Source: Brevundimonas sp. 357 (GTDB taxonomy: Bacteria; Pseudomonadota; Alphaproteobacteria; Caulobacterales; Caulobacteraceae). Taken from it: DNA of 64,000 bases. The stretch lies in assembly GCF_003938605.1 (NCBI RefSeq), contig NZ_RHWX01000004.1:159754-223753 (forward strand), read 5' to 3'. The notes under the pieces are model-generated. The model ran no database searches. It was not told the origin of the DNA and saw only the letters and a program-made list of their open reading frames with translations. Every line of letters starts with the position of its first letter. Positions within the stretch are counted from its first letter, which is position 1. Positions 28,246-37,291 of this stretch are shown here, one piece after another. Made by a program: the position numbers and the translations under genes.

Positions 28246-28740
28246 ATGTTGCCGCAGGATATCGAGGCGACTGCTGAAAGTGTGATCCGCCGCGCGATCG
28301 AGGCCGGCCTGATGATCGCCACGGCTGAGAGTTGCACCGGCGGCCTGGTGGCGGGCGCGTTGACGGCGATTGCGGGCTCATCGGCCGTCGTTGATCGCGG
28401 CTTCGTCACCTACAGCAATGAGGCCAAGACAGAGATGCTGGGCGTATCTCAGGACGTGCTGGCGCGTTTCGGCGCGGTGTCCGAGCCGACGGCGCGGGCC
28501 ATGGCCGAAGGCGCGATAACGCATTCTCGAGCCCAGGCGGCGGTGTCGATCACCGGGATCGCCGGGCCTGGCGGAGGATCAGATGAGAAGCCGGTGGGGT
28601 TGGTCCATTTCGCCGCCACGGCGGCGGATGGAACCATCATTCATGTCGAAAAGCGGTTCGGCGCCGCCGGGCGGGACAAGGTTCGGTTGGAAAGCGTGCG
28701 CGTCGCCCTGAGCTTGTTGCTGGAGGTCGTATCGCGATGA
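28246..28740 (+). CDS. CinA C-terminal domain protein (nicotinamide-nucleotide amidohydrolase family)
   Basis: A 164-residue stand-alone PncC-type protein, predicted to deamidate NMN to nicotinate mononucleotide. ATG 28246 is chosen because GGAGCG lies 8 nt upstream; two earlier in-frame ATGs (28228, 28231) lack a site. Hallmarks are ATAESCTGGLVAGALT (about 24-39), VTYSNEAKTEMLGV and SITGIAGPGGGSDEKPVG. The length fits single-domain PncC (about 160). Its last codon overlaps the next gene in an ATGA junction. Confidence 0.9.
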   Translation: MLPQDIEATAESVIRRAIEAGLMIATAESCTGGLVAGALTAIAGSSAVVDRGFVTYSNEAKTEMLGVSQDVLARFGAVSEPTARAMAEGAITHSRAQAAVSITGIAGPGGGSDEKPVGLVHFAATAADGTIIHVEKRFGAAGRDKVRLESVRVALSLLLEVVSR

Positions 28741-28976
28741 AGCCTGTTGTCGTCGATGCGCGTGGTCACAAATGCCCTGTGCCCAGTCTGCGCTTGCGCA
28801 AGGCGATGGACGGGCGCCGCGCGGGCGAGCGGCTGACGTTGCTGGCGACCGACCCCATGGCGCGGATCGACGTGCCCTTTCTGATGCAGGAACTGGGCGG
28901 ACAGGTCATTCAGATCGAAGAAGCAGACGGCGTCCTGGAAATCACTGTCGAGAGCGGCGGCGCTCGGACAGGCTGA
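28737..28976 (+). CDS. TusA/SirA-family sulfur carrier protein
   Basis: A 79-residue protein of the TusA fold. The family signature is the CPxP motif, here KCPVPSLRLRKAM with the sulfur-carrying Cys at residue 13. Known members relay persulfide sulfur for tRNA thiolation and other pathways; this one is not clearly TusA itself because no tus genes are near. It overlaps the CinA-like gene by four bases and the convergent YihY gene by 35 bases. Confidence 0.88.
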   Translation: MKPVVVDARGHKCPVPSLRLRKAMDGRRAGERLTLLATDPMARIDVPFLMQELGGQVIQIEEADGVLEITVESGGARTG

Positions 28977-29913
28977 CCACCGTATCGGAATAGATTTCCG
29001 GCGAGGGCAGGGCGGCGCGCTTTTCCCAGTCGATCTCCAGTTCCGTAGCGAAGGCGCCGCCGTAGAAGACGGCATTGACGTTCCACGACAGCCAGATCAG
29101 CAGCACCACCACGGCGCCGACCGAGCCGTAGGTCGCGCCCAGATGCACGATTTGCTCGACATAGATGGTGCACAGCCAGGAGAAGAAGGTGGACATGATC
29201 GTGGCGACCAGACCGCCGACGATCGCCGCCTTCCACGCTACGCGTTTGGCGTGCGCCATGGCGTATCGATAGAGCATGGTCAGCCCCAGCCATAAGCCAA
29301 GAGCGGGCCACAAGCCGTCCAGAGGGAGAGTCACCCAGCCGCCGGGCTGATCAGCATAGGCATGCTCCATCAGGCGCGACGTGACCACGGCGCCTGACAC
29401 TACCGTGAAAAGGGCGAAGGCGGCCAGTGCGACGAGGAAGGCCAGCATGTTGAACTTGAAGAAGCCAAGCGGGTTCGTTTCGTCATGGATCAGGTTCAGA
29501 CCCGCCAGCAACGCCTTGAAACCTCGATGCGCGGCATAGGCGCCGATGACCAGGGCGATCGCGCTCTGGAACGACACTGTTCGGGCCGAGGCGTTGGCCA
29601 GGCGGTCGATCTCATTCAGGAACAAGGTGCGCGCGGCCGACGGTATGACGTCCGCCAAGGCGGCCGCCTGTTCGCTGACCTGACCGATCGTCAGCACGGC
29701 CTTGTAGAAACCGATCAGGATGGCGATTGCCGGAAACAGGGCCAGCAGGGCGAAGAACGAGACCCCGCCGGTATAAAGCATGACGTCCCGGCCCCAACTC
29801 CTAGCGAAAGCGCGGCCCGCCAGGCGCGCCCCACGCATGGGCAGGTCCGCGAGCGGTAAGGGCTGGGTCAATCCGAAGCCTCGTCGTCGAACAAGCGGGG
29901 GGATTAACCCCAT
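28942..29913 (-). CDS. YihY/virulence-factor BrkB family membrane protein
   Basis: An inner-membrane protein of about 323 residues with six predicted helices, for example VMLYTGGVSFFALLALFPAI and FNMLAFLVALAAFALFTVVSG, typical of the YihY/BrkB (UPF0761) family. The biochemical role of the family is unsettled; it is not RNase BN as once thought. The start is uncertain: ATG 29913 is given, GTG 29949 is an alternative, and ATG 29838 would still keep all helices. None has a strong ribosome-binding site. Its 3' end overlaps the end of the TusA-like gene. Confidence 0.86.
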   Translation of the reverse strand: MGLIPPLVRRRGFGLTQPLPLADLPMRGARLAGRAFARSWGRDVMLYTGGVSFFALLALFPAIAILIGFYKAVLTIGQVSEQAAALADVIPSAARTLFLNEIDRLANASARTVSFQSAIALVIGAYAAHRGFKALLAGLNLIHDETNPLGFFKFNMLAFLVALAAFALFTVVSGAVVTSRLMEHAYADQPGGWVTLPLDGLWPALGLWLGLTMLYRYAMAHAKRVAWKAAIVGGLVATIMSTFFSWLCTIYVEQIVHLGATYGSVGAVVVLLIWLSWNVNAVFYGGAFATELEIDWEKRAALPSPEIYSDTVVSLSERRRSRQ

Positions 29914-30051
29914 TTGGCACGAGGTGAAAACCCCTGAGCGCCATGTCACGCTACGCGTTCTTGCCCATTGCGGGGCGCAAAGACCCCGGTATCATGCCGG
30001 ATGGTTCGGGCAAGGCGGCGGGGGCGGCCGGCCGAATCCAGGAGATTTTGC

Positions 30052-31359
30052 TTGCTTTCCAACCCGCGCGTTCTGGTCGTCGCCAGCCTTGATGACGCTC
30101 TGGATCCCCTGTGCGAGGGGCTGGATCGGCTGGGGTGGCGGACCGTGACCGCCCGGGATCTTGATGCGGCCTTGTTGGTGCTCGCGGACATGTCGATCGA
30201 TGCCGCAGTGGTCGATGTGGATCAGTTCGACGCTCAGGAGATCGAGCGACTGCGGCGCTCGGCGGATGCTCGCTATCTGACGATCCTGGGCGTAGGCGAG
30301 CCCACTCGATCCGGCGTGAACGGGTGCGATTTGACGTTGTCCAAGGCGCCGCACCCGGCGCAGGCGGCGTTGCGACTGGAGCAGATGACTCGCGCCGCGG
30401 TGGCAGATGAGGAGTTCGTCCTGCGTCAGGCCACTTTTGGTCAGCATGGCGTCACGCTGGCTGCGCCCGACGTTGAGAACGTTCGACTGAACATCTTGAC
30501 CGTCGGCGCCGCCGATCGCCGGTTTCTGGCTCTTTCCAACGCCTTGACGCAGCTTGGAGCCGAGGTCGTGGCGGCGCCGACGCCCTACACGGCCTTCGAC
30601 TATCTGCATGAGCGCGCATTCGACGGCGCTGTTCTGTGGGGCGACCGATCGCACGCGCCCGCATTGGCGATTGCGGCGGGGATGCGCCGGAACACCCGCC
30701 TCTACCACATTCCGTTGACCCTTTACCTATGGGACGAGGAGACTGGGCCGGACCTGGGCGATCTGTATCGTCGAGGATTCGCCGATGTGGCCGATCCCGA
30801 AACGTCGGAGGGCGACGCGGCTGCGCGCGTCATGGCGCTGGCGCGCAATCATCGCCGTCAACGGGGGCTTCGCCGCGCCCTGGACGCCGTTCGAGGCAGC
30901 GATCTGATGGATGAGACGACGGGCCTGTTCAGTCGGGAGCTTTTCGCTTCCCACCTGAATCGTCTGGTCGGCGGGGCGAGGATGCGGTCGCGTACGCTTT
31001 CCGTGTGCGTTCTGCGCGTGGCGGATCGCGAGGCTGTTGCGGCAGCCAGGCCTGGAGGTTGGTTGGAGAAGGCCATGCCGCAGGTAGGAGCCATGGTGTC
31101 GCGTCTGGTGCGGGTCGAAGATACCGCTGCGCGCCTGTCGAGCGAGACCTTCGCCCTGGCCTTGCCTGCAACGGACGAACCCTCAGCACGCATCACCGCT
31201 GAACGGATCGCGGCCGTGATCGCCTGTACGGCCTTTGATGCCGGCAAAGACCGCTCGCCCTTCGTCGTCGAACTGGACGTCGGAGTGGCGCAACTGACCG
31301 CCGAAGACACGGCGCTGACTTTGCTGGAACGGGCCTCGGCCGGATTGCCGCGCGCCTGA
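30052..31359 (+). CDS. popA: PopA-like degenerate GGDEF response-regulator protein
   Basis: A 435-residue PleD-like protein with two receiver-like domains (about 1-125 and 150-270) and a C-terminal GGDEF domain (about 285-435). The active-site GGDEF is replaced by SSETF (residues 363-367) while the inhibitory I-site RVED (354-357) keeps the canonical five-residue spacing. This predicts a c-di-GMP-binding effector without cyclase activity. That is exactly the architecture of Caulobacter PopA, which takes a CtrA degradation adaptor to the old pole. TTG 30052 is chosen because GGAGA lies 7 nt upstream. The first receiver-like domain lacks clear phosphoacceptor surroundings. Confidence 0.85.
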   Translation: MLSNPRVLVVASLDDALDPLCEGLDRLGWRTVTARDLDAALLVLADMSIDAAVVDVDQFDAQEIERLRRSADARYLTILGVGEPTRSGVNGCDLTLSKAPHPAQAALRLEQMTRAAVADEEFVLRQATFGQHGVTLAAPDVENVRLNILTVGAADRRFLALSNALTQLGAEVVAAPTPYTAFDYLHERAFDGAVLWGDRSHAPALAIAAGMRRNTRLYHIPLTLYLWDEETGPDLGDLYRRGFADVADPETSEGDAAARVMALARNHRRQRGLRRALDAVRGSDLMDETTGLFSRELFASHLNRLVGGARMRSRTLSVCVLRVADREAVAAARPGGWLEKAMPQVGAMVSRLVRVEDTAARLSSETFALALPATDEPSARITAERIAAVIACTAFDAGKDRSPFVVELDVGVAQLTAEDTALTLLERASAGLPRA

Positions 31360-31366
31360 CCGGGCG

Positions 31367-32509
31367 TCAGGAGGGCAGTTCGACCGAGACGGCGGCCTGG
31401 GCCGCCAGGCCTTCACCTCGGCCGGTGAAGCCAAGCCCCTCGCTTGTGGTGGCCTTCACGCTGACGGCGTCCAGCGGCAGATTTAGTAGTTTCGCCAGTC
31501 GTTCGCGCATCGCCAGACGGTGCGGCTTTACCTTAGGATGTTCGCAGATCAGTGTGACGTCCACGTTGATGATACGTCCGTCGCGCGCGGCCACGCGCTC
31601 TGCTGCATATACCAAAAACCGATCGGAGGACGCGCCCTTCCATTGCGGGTCGCTGGGTGGAAAATGGTCGCCGATGTCGCCGTCAGCGATGGCGCCCAGG
31701 ATGGCGTCAGTCAGGGCGTGCAGGCCCGCATCGGCGTCCGAATGGCCGATCAGGGTCTGGTCGTGCGGAATCTCGACCCCGCACAGCCAGACCGACGAAC
31801 CGGGGCCCCAGCGATGAACATCGAAGCCCTGTCCGATGCGAACGACGGTGCGGGGGGCGGCGAGCGCCTCGGCCATGGCGAAATCCTCAGGATAGGTCAG
31901 TTTCAGAAGGCGGGGATCGCCGGGGATCCGTCGGACACGGCCGCCTGTGCGCTCGACGACGGCGGCTTCGTCGGTCGCCGTCTCATCGTTCGGCCAGGCG
32001 GCATAGGCGTCGCGGATGGTCTTCAGGCGGAAGGCCTGAGGCGTCTGGGCGCGCCAGAGGCGGTCGCGATCGACGCCGCCGACAATGAAATCGCCCTCGG
32101 TGCGGCGCAGGCTGTCGGCGACGGCGAGTGCGGGCAGGGCGCCGTCAGCGTCCTTAAGGCCCTGCAGCAGCGCCTCTATGATGTCGGCGCTCAGGAAAGG
32201 CCGGGCGGCGTCGTGGATCATCACAGGCTCAGCGCCATCCGCCGTCAGCGCCGCCAGACCAGCCCGAACCGAGGCGGCCCGGGTCGCGCCGCCGGGCACG
32301 GCGCGCCAGCCGGACAGCCCTGCCAGAGCCGTTTGCGCCGTCGCTTCGGCGTCGGCGGCGATCACTACCACGACCTCCCGAGCGCCGGCCTTCAAGAGCG
32401 CCTCGACGGACCAGGCGATCACCGGACGTCCGGCGACGACGCGCCACTGCTTGGCGCCTCCGGCCCGCGAGCCTGAACCGGCGGCCACGACAATCGCTGA
32501 GAATCCCAT
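31367..32509 (-). CDS. ispDF: Bifunctional IspD/IspF isoprenoid enzyme
   Basis: A 380-residue fusion. The IspD half (about 1-215) makes CDP-ME from MEP and CTP ([18 protein letters not shown], then HDAARPFLS). The IspF half (about 222-380) closes the ring to MEcPP ([30 protein letters not shown], and the late [14 protein letters not shown]). Both act in the MEP pathway; fusion of the two non-consecutive enzymes is usual in alphaproteobacteria. It converges on popA with a 7-nt gap and is divergent from dusB. Confidence 0.97.
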   Translation of the reverse strand: MGFSAIVVAAGSGSRAGGAKQWRVVAGRPVIAWSVEALLKAGAREVVVVIAADAEATAQTALAGLSGWRAVPGGATRAASVRAGLAALTADGAEPVMIHDAARPFLSADIIEALLQGLKDADGALPALAVADSLRRTEGDFIVGGVDRDRLWRAQTPQAFRLKTIRDAYAAWPNDETATDEAAVVERTGGRVRRIPGDPRLLKLTYPEDFAMAEALAAPRTVVRIGQGFDVHRWGPGSSVWLCGVEIPHDQTLIGHSDADAGLHALTDAILGAIADGDIGDHFPPSDPQWKGASSDRFLVYAAERVAARDGRIINVDVTLICEHPKVKPHRLAMRERLAKLLNLPLDAVSVKATTSEGLGFTGRGEGLAAQAAVSVELPS

Positions 32510-32575
32510 GACGGCCTTCTAGGCGTCCCGGTATCGCTTGACGAGAGGGGGCGCCTTCGGTGCTAAGGAAGCCGA

Positions 32576-33625
32576 ATGAAGACTGGCCTGAAAATTGGGG
32601 ATGTGCAGATCGACGGGCGGGTGCTGATGGCGCCCATGACCGGGATCACCGACCTACCGTTCCGAGTGCTGGCGTCAAAGCTGGGAGCCGCCTATGTGGC
32701 GACAGAGATGGTGGCCGCTGCCGAGCTGGCGCGCGCCCGACCCGACGTGGTGCGCCGTGCAGCCGTAGGCGGAGGGTTGCCGCTAACGGTGATCCAGTTG
32801 GTTGGCGGCAACGCTGAGGCTATGGCCGAGGGCGCGCGCATGGCCGAGAAGGCGGGCGCTGACATTGTCGATCTGAACTTCGGCTGTCCCGCCAAGGAAG
32901 TGACCGGCGCGGCCTGTGGTTCAGCCTTGATGCGGACGCCGGATCAGGCGGCGCGGATCATGGAAGCGGTCGTCCAGGCGGTCAGCCGGCCGGTGACGGT
33001 CAAAATGCGTCTGGGCTGGGATGAGAACAGCCTGAACGCGGCTGATCTGGCGCGCCGGGCCGAGGCGCTGGGCGTGGCGGCGGTGACGGTGCACGGACGC
33101 ACTCGCAAGCAGTTTTACACCGGGGTCGCCGACTGGGACGCTGTGGCCGAGGTGAAGCAGGCTGTCGCCATCCCGGTTATCGTCAACGGCGACATCATCA
33201 CCGCCGAACAGGCGCGCGAGGCGTTGAGGCGTTCGGGCGCCGACGGCCTGATGCTGGGTCGAGGCGTCTATGGCCGCCCATGGTTGGCGGCGCATCTGGA
33301 ACGCGCCTTGATGGACGGCGCGCGACTCAGCGAGCCGGACCGCGAGGAGCGTCTGGCCATCGTCATCGAGCATATGCGGGCGTCCACCGCCTTCTATGGC
33401 CTGCCTTTGGGGCTTAAGATGTTCCGCAAGCACTTGGGCTGGTACATCGAACAGGCGCCTTGGCCGGCTGATCCGGGTGAGCGGCGCGCGGCCAAGGCGC
33501 GTCTGTGCCGCCTGGAGACGCCCGAGGCGGTGGAGGAGGCTCTGGCCGCGCTCTGGCTTGATGTGAAGCATTCTCGCAACTTCGATGTTGAAAACGAGCC
33601 ACAGGTAGTCAAAGCTGTCGCCTGA
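32576..33625 (+). CDS. dusB: tRNA-dihydrouridine synthase DusB (NifR3)
   Basis: A 349-residue FMN-dependent TIM-barrel enzyme reducing uridines in the tRNA D-loop. Signature segments are LMAPMTGITDLPFRVLASK, VDLNFGCPAKEVTG with the catalytic Cys, KMRLGWDE and HGRTRKQFYTG. The family lies at the head of the ntr operon in alphaproteobacteria (as NifR3), and here it overlaps ntrY by one base (TGATG). In Caulobacter, ntrB and ntrC would be expected between the two; they are missing here. Confidence 0.95.
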   Translation: MKTGLKIGDVQIDGRVLMAPMTGITDLPFRVLASKLGAAYVATEMVAAAELARARPDVVRRAAVGGGLPLTVIQLVGGNAEAMAEGARMAEKAGADIVDLNFGCPAKEVTGAACGSALMRTPDQAARIMEAVVQAVSRPVTVKMRLGWDENSLNAADLARRAEALGVAAVTVHGRTRKQFYTGVADWDAVAEVKQAVAIPVIVNGDIITAEQAREALRRSGADGLMLGRGVYGRPWLAAHLERALMDGARLSEPDREERLAIVIEHMRASTAFYGLPLGLKMFRKHLGWYIEQAPWPADPGERRAAKARLCRLETPEAVEEALAALWLDVKHSRNFDVENEPQVVKAVA

Positions 33626-35874
33626 TGTCGGACCCTGCCGCCCAGGCTGATCAACACGGCTCAGAGCCATCGCTCTGGGGGCGGTTGGCTGGCGGTCGGG
33701 CGCGAGCCCTGTTCGGAACGGCCTACGCCGTCGCATTCAGCGTCACGGCGGCGGCGATCTGGCTGGTCGCCATCGCCCCCGGCGCCGCGGCAGGCGGAGA
33801 TGCACGTACGGCGGCCAGTCAGGCGGTGCTGTTCATACTGCTGGCCAATCTGATCCTGATTTTCGGGCTGGCCTTTGTCATCGGCGTGCGGGTGCTGCGC
33901 CTGTTCCGTAACCGTTATGACCCGGGCGCGCGCCTGCATCTGCGGTTCGTGACGCTATTTTCGCTGGTCTCGGTCGTGCCGGCCGTGTTGATCGCCCTGG
34001 TGTTCGGCGTTTTGGTCAACCGGGGCGTGGATCAGTGGTTCAGCACGAACGTCCGTTCCGCGGTCGAGAACGGAGCGGAAATCGGCCGCGCCTATGTTGC
34101 GGACGTCGGCGCCGGGCTGGAGGTTGATATGGAGACCATGTCGACTGAGCTCGGCGGCGTGCGGGGGCTCTTCGACAACCGCATCCAGTTTTCGCGCGCC
34201 CTGTCCCAGATCGGCGACTTCTTCGGCTATCCGGCGCTCTATATCCTCGACGAAAACGGACGCGTGATGGCCAGCGGCGAGCAGCCCGCAGCGCCCCCCT
34301 ATGTCGCGCCTCCTCGCGAGGCTTTTGAAACTGTCGCAGGCGGCGAGGTCGCGCCGACCACGGTGACCGAAAATCCGGATACCGTTCGGGCGCTCTACCC
34401 CCTGCCGGATTACGGAAACGCTTATCTCTATGTCGTGCGTCCGTTGGCGCCGGGCCTGATCCAGCGGATGCGTAACGGCGAGGAATCAATCACCGCCTAT
34501 CGCGCTGCGGAGGAAAGCCGCGCCCGCATCCAGGCGGCTTTCGCTCTCAGCTACCTGGAGACGGCCCTGCTGGTCCTGGTCGGGGCGGTCTGGCTGGCCA
34601 TGTCGGCGGCCAGTTCGATTTCGGCGCCGATCGGTCGTCTGGTGAAGGCGGCCGATCAGGTAGCGGGCGGTGATCTGGACGCTCGCGTCGACAACATGGG
34701 TGCGCCTGCGGAACTCATAGTATTGTCCGAGGCGTTCAACCGCATGACGCAGGATATCAAGACCCAGCAGGCGGCGCTGAAGACGGCCTCGGACGAGGCG
34801 CAGGGACGAAGCCTGTTCATCGAAACCGTTCTGTCTGGCGTGAGCGCAGGGGTGATCGGTCTGGACCGAACAAGACGAATCTCGGCCATCAATGACAGCG
34901 CAAGTTTCTTGTTGGGACTGGACCCGGAGCAGGTTCAGGGACGCCGTCTGGCCGAGGTCGCCCCTGAACTCGGCGAATTGTCCGAGCGGGGCGAGGCTCA
35001 TATCGAGGAAGATATTGATGTCAGCCGCAACGGCGAGGCTCTGCGTTTGCGTGTTCGTATCGAGGGCGGGCAGGGTGGCGAGATGGTGCTGACTTTTGAC
35101 GACATCACACGGCTGGTCACGGCTCAGCGGAACGCGGCATGGCGCGACGTGGCGCGACGCATCGCTCACGAGATCAAGAACCCGCTGACGCCGATCCAGC
35201 TGTCGGCCGAACGTCTGCGCCGCCGGTATCGCGACCAGGTCGGCGACGACGTGGAAGTGTTCGATCGCTGTACGGAAACCATTATCCGCCAAGTCGGCGA
35301 TATCGGCCGGATGGTGGATGAATTCTCGTCCTTCGCCCGTATGCCGGCGCCTCGTTTTTCTCATGAAAACCCGGCCGAGATGTTGCGTGAGGCGGTGTTC
35401 GCCCAGCGAGTGGCGGCCGGCGACATCGGTGTCGATCTGATTGAGCCGTTGCCGGACGTGACGATGCAGGCCGACGGCCGCATGGTTCGCCAGGCGTTGG
35501 CCAACATCCTGAAGAACGCGGGCGAGGCGGTCGCCGCTCGACGCGAGCGGGACGCGACGACGAAGCCTGGACTGGGCATCATCGCCCAACTGACCGTCGA
35601 GAACGGGGTCGCCGCATTCGTCATCGAGGACGACGGGGTCGGCTTGCCGGCCAAGGACAGGGATCGGCTGACCGAACCCTATGTGACGACGCGCGAGAAG
35701 GGGACTGGCCTGGGCCTGGCCATCGTCAAGCGCATCTGTGAAGACCACGGCGGAGAGCTGAAGCTGGCCGACGCCGAAACATTGTCAGGCGCGCGCGTGT
35801 GCCTGACCTTCCCCCTGAGCCAGGATCATAAGGCTGTCGCCCGCGCCTCTGGCGCGACGCGCACGGCGGAGTAA
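33625..35874 (+). CDS. ntrY: Nitrogen/redox sensor histidine kinase NtrY
   Basis: A 749-residue membrane kinase. Transmembrane helices near 35-55, 70-95 and 110-135 flank an N-terminal region, a periplasmic stretch precedes another helix near 305-330, and HAMP (about 335-385), PAS (about 400-500) and kinase domains follow. The phosphoacceptor is His about 515 in RRIAHEIKNPLTPIQLSAER. ATP-lid motifs DDGVGLPAKD and KGTGLGLAIVKRICEDHGG are intact. It partners with NtrX encoded 10 nt downstream. Confidence 0.95.
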   Translation: MSDPAAQADQHGSEPSLWGRLAGGRARALFGTAYAVAFSVTAAAIWLVAIAPGAAAGGDARTAASQAVLFILLANLILIFGLAFVIGVRVLRLFRNRYDPGARLHLRFVTLFSLVSVVPAVLIALVFGVLVNRGVDQWFSTNVRSAVENGAEIGRAYVADVGAGLEVDMETMSTELGGVRGLFDNRIQFSRALSQIGDFFGYPALYILDENGRVMASGEQPAAPPYVAPPREAFETVAGGEVAPTTVTENPDTVRALYPLPDYGNAYLYVVRPLAPGLIQRMRNGEESITAYRAAEESRARIQAAFALSYLETALLVLVGAVWLAMSAASSISAPIGRLVKAADQVAGGDLDARVDNMGAPAELIVLSEAFNRMTQDIKTQQAALKTASDEAQGRSLFIETVLSGVSAGVIGLDRTRRISAINDSASFLLGLDPEQVQGRRLAEVAPELGELSERGEAHIEEDIDVSRNGEALRLRVRIEGGQGGEMVLTFDDITRLVTAQRNAAWRDVARRIAHEIKNPLTPIQLSAERLRRRYRDQVGDDVEVFDRCTETIIRQVGDIGRMVDEFSSFARMPAPRFSHENPAEMLREAVFAQRVAAGDIGVDLIEPLPDVTMQADGRMVRQALANILKNAGEAVAARRERDATTKPGLGIIAQLTVENGVAAFVIEDDGVGLPAKDRDRLTEPYVTTREKGTGLGLAIVKRICEDHGGELKLADAETLSGARVCLTFPLSQDHKAVARASGATRTAE

Positions 35875-35884
35875 GAGAGGCGTC

Positions 35885-37291
35885 ATGAAAAGCACCGGTG
35901 CCGACATTCTGGTCGTCGACGACGAGGCCGATATCCGCGAACTGGTCTCGGGCTTGCTTGAGGATGAAGGTCATGCCGTCCGAACGGCCGCCAACTCGGA
36001 CGAGGCCCTGGCTGCGATCAAGGCGCGCAAGCCGTCCCTCGCGGTCCTCGATATCTGGATGCAGGGCGGTGGCCTGGACGGCCTTGAGTTGCTGGACGTG
36101 GTGCGCGAACTGGATGCGGATCTTCCCGTCGTAATGATCTCGGGCCACGGCAATATCGAGACGGCGGTCAGCGCGCTGAAACGCGGCGCCTATGACTTCA
36201 TCGAAAAGCCTTTCAAGTCTGATCGCCTGGTGGTGGTGGTCGAGCGCGCGCTGGAAGCCGCTTCTCTGAGGCGGGAGAACCGCCGCCTACGCGCCCAGAC
36301 GCTGACGCCCAGCGGCCTGATCGGCAAGTCGGTGGCGGCGCAGGCGCTGCGCAGCACCATATCCAAGGTGGCGGCTGCAAACAGCCGTATCCTGATCGCG
36401 GGTCCGCCCGGATCCGGCAAAGAACTAGCGGCGCGTCAGATTCACGAGGCCAGCCCGCGCGCCAGGGCCGAATTTGTCGCCATCTCGGCCGCCGGCATGA
36501 CGCCCGAACGTCTGGATGTCGAACTGTTCGGCGAAGAAGGCGGCGACGGCCGACCGCGCAAGATCGGCGTCTTCGAGCAGGCTCACAACGGCACCCTGTT
36601 CCTGGATGACGTGGCCGACATGCCGCGCGAAAGCCAGAGCCGCATCCTGCGCGTCCTGGTCGAACAGCGCTTCCGCAGGGTCGGCGGCGAACAGGACGTT
36701 CAGGTCGATGTGCGGGTCATCAGTTCGACTTCGCGCGATCTGCGCGTCGAGATCAGCGAAGGCCGCTTCCGCGAGGATCTGTTCCATCGTCTGAACGTCG
36801 TGCCGATTCGCGTGCCGCCGCTGTCTGAACGACGCGAGGATATCGCTGAACTGGTCGAGTATTTCATCGACAGCCTGTCGGCGTCCCAGGGGCTGCCGCA
36901 CCGTCGTATCGCCGATGACGCCCTGGCTGTGCTTCAGGTCCATCCCTGGCCGGGCAATGTGCGCCAGTTGCGCAACAACATCGAACGCCTGCTGATCCTG
37001 GCGACCGGCGGTCCGGACGAACCGATCACGGCGGACATGCTGCCGCAGGAGGTAGCGTCGTCCGCCAGCCCGACCTCCCTGGGCTCCGACCGGATCATCG
37101 CCCTGCCGTTGCGTGAGGCGCGAGAGGTGTTCGAGCGGGAATATCTGTCGGCCCAGATCATGCGGTTCGGCGGAAACATCTCGCGCACAGCGGCCTTCAT
37201 CGGCATGGAAAGATCTGCGTTGCATCGCAAGCTGAAGTCGCTGGGCGTGTCGCCCGCACGCGGCGGAGACGAGGAAGGAGAGGGCGCCTGA
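35885..37291 (+). CDS. ntrX: Response regulator NtrX
   Basis: A 468-residue regulator. The receiver (about 1-125) has phosphoacceptor Asp 56 in LAVLDIWMQ. The AAA+ module (about 155-385) has Walker A IAGPPGSGKELAARQIH and Walker B LFLDDVADMP. A Fis-type helix-turn-helix ends the protein (GGNISRTAAFIGMERSALHRK). The sigma-54-contacting GAFTGA loop is absent (ELFGEEGGDGRPRKIGVFEQA lies there), a feature of alphaproteobacterial NtrX, so it probably acts on sigma-70 promoters. It overlaps the aminotransferase start by one base. Confidence 0.95.
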   Translation: MKSTGADILVVDDEADIRELVSGLLEDEGHAVRTAANSDEALAAIKARKPSLAVLDIWMQGGGLDGLELLDVVRELDADLPVVMISGHGNIETAVSALKRGAYDFIEKPFKSDRLVVVVERALEAASLRRENRRLRAQTLTPSGLIGKSVAAQALRSTISKVAAANSRILIAGPPGSGKELAARQIHEASPRARAEFVAISAAGMTPERLDVELFGEEGGDGRPRKIGVFEQAHNGTLFLDDVADMPRESQSRILRVLVEQRFRRVGGEQDVQVDVRVISSTSRDLRVEISEGRFREDLFHRLNVVPIRVPPLSERREDIAELVEYFIDSLSASQGLPHRRIADDALAVLQVHPWPGNVRQLRNNIERLLILATGGPDEPITADMLPQEVASSASPTSLGSDRIIALPLREAREVFEREYLSAQIMRFGGNISRTAAFIGMERSALHRKLKSLGVSPARGGDEEGEGA

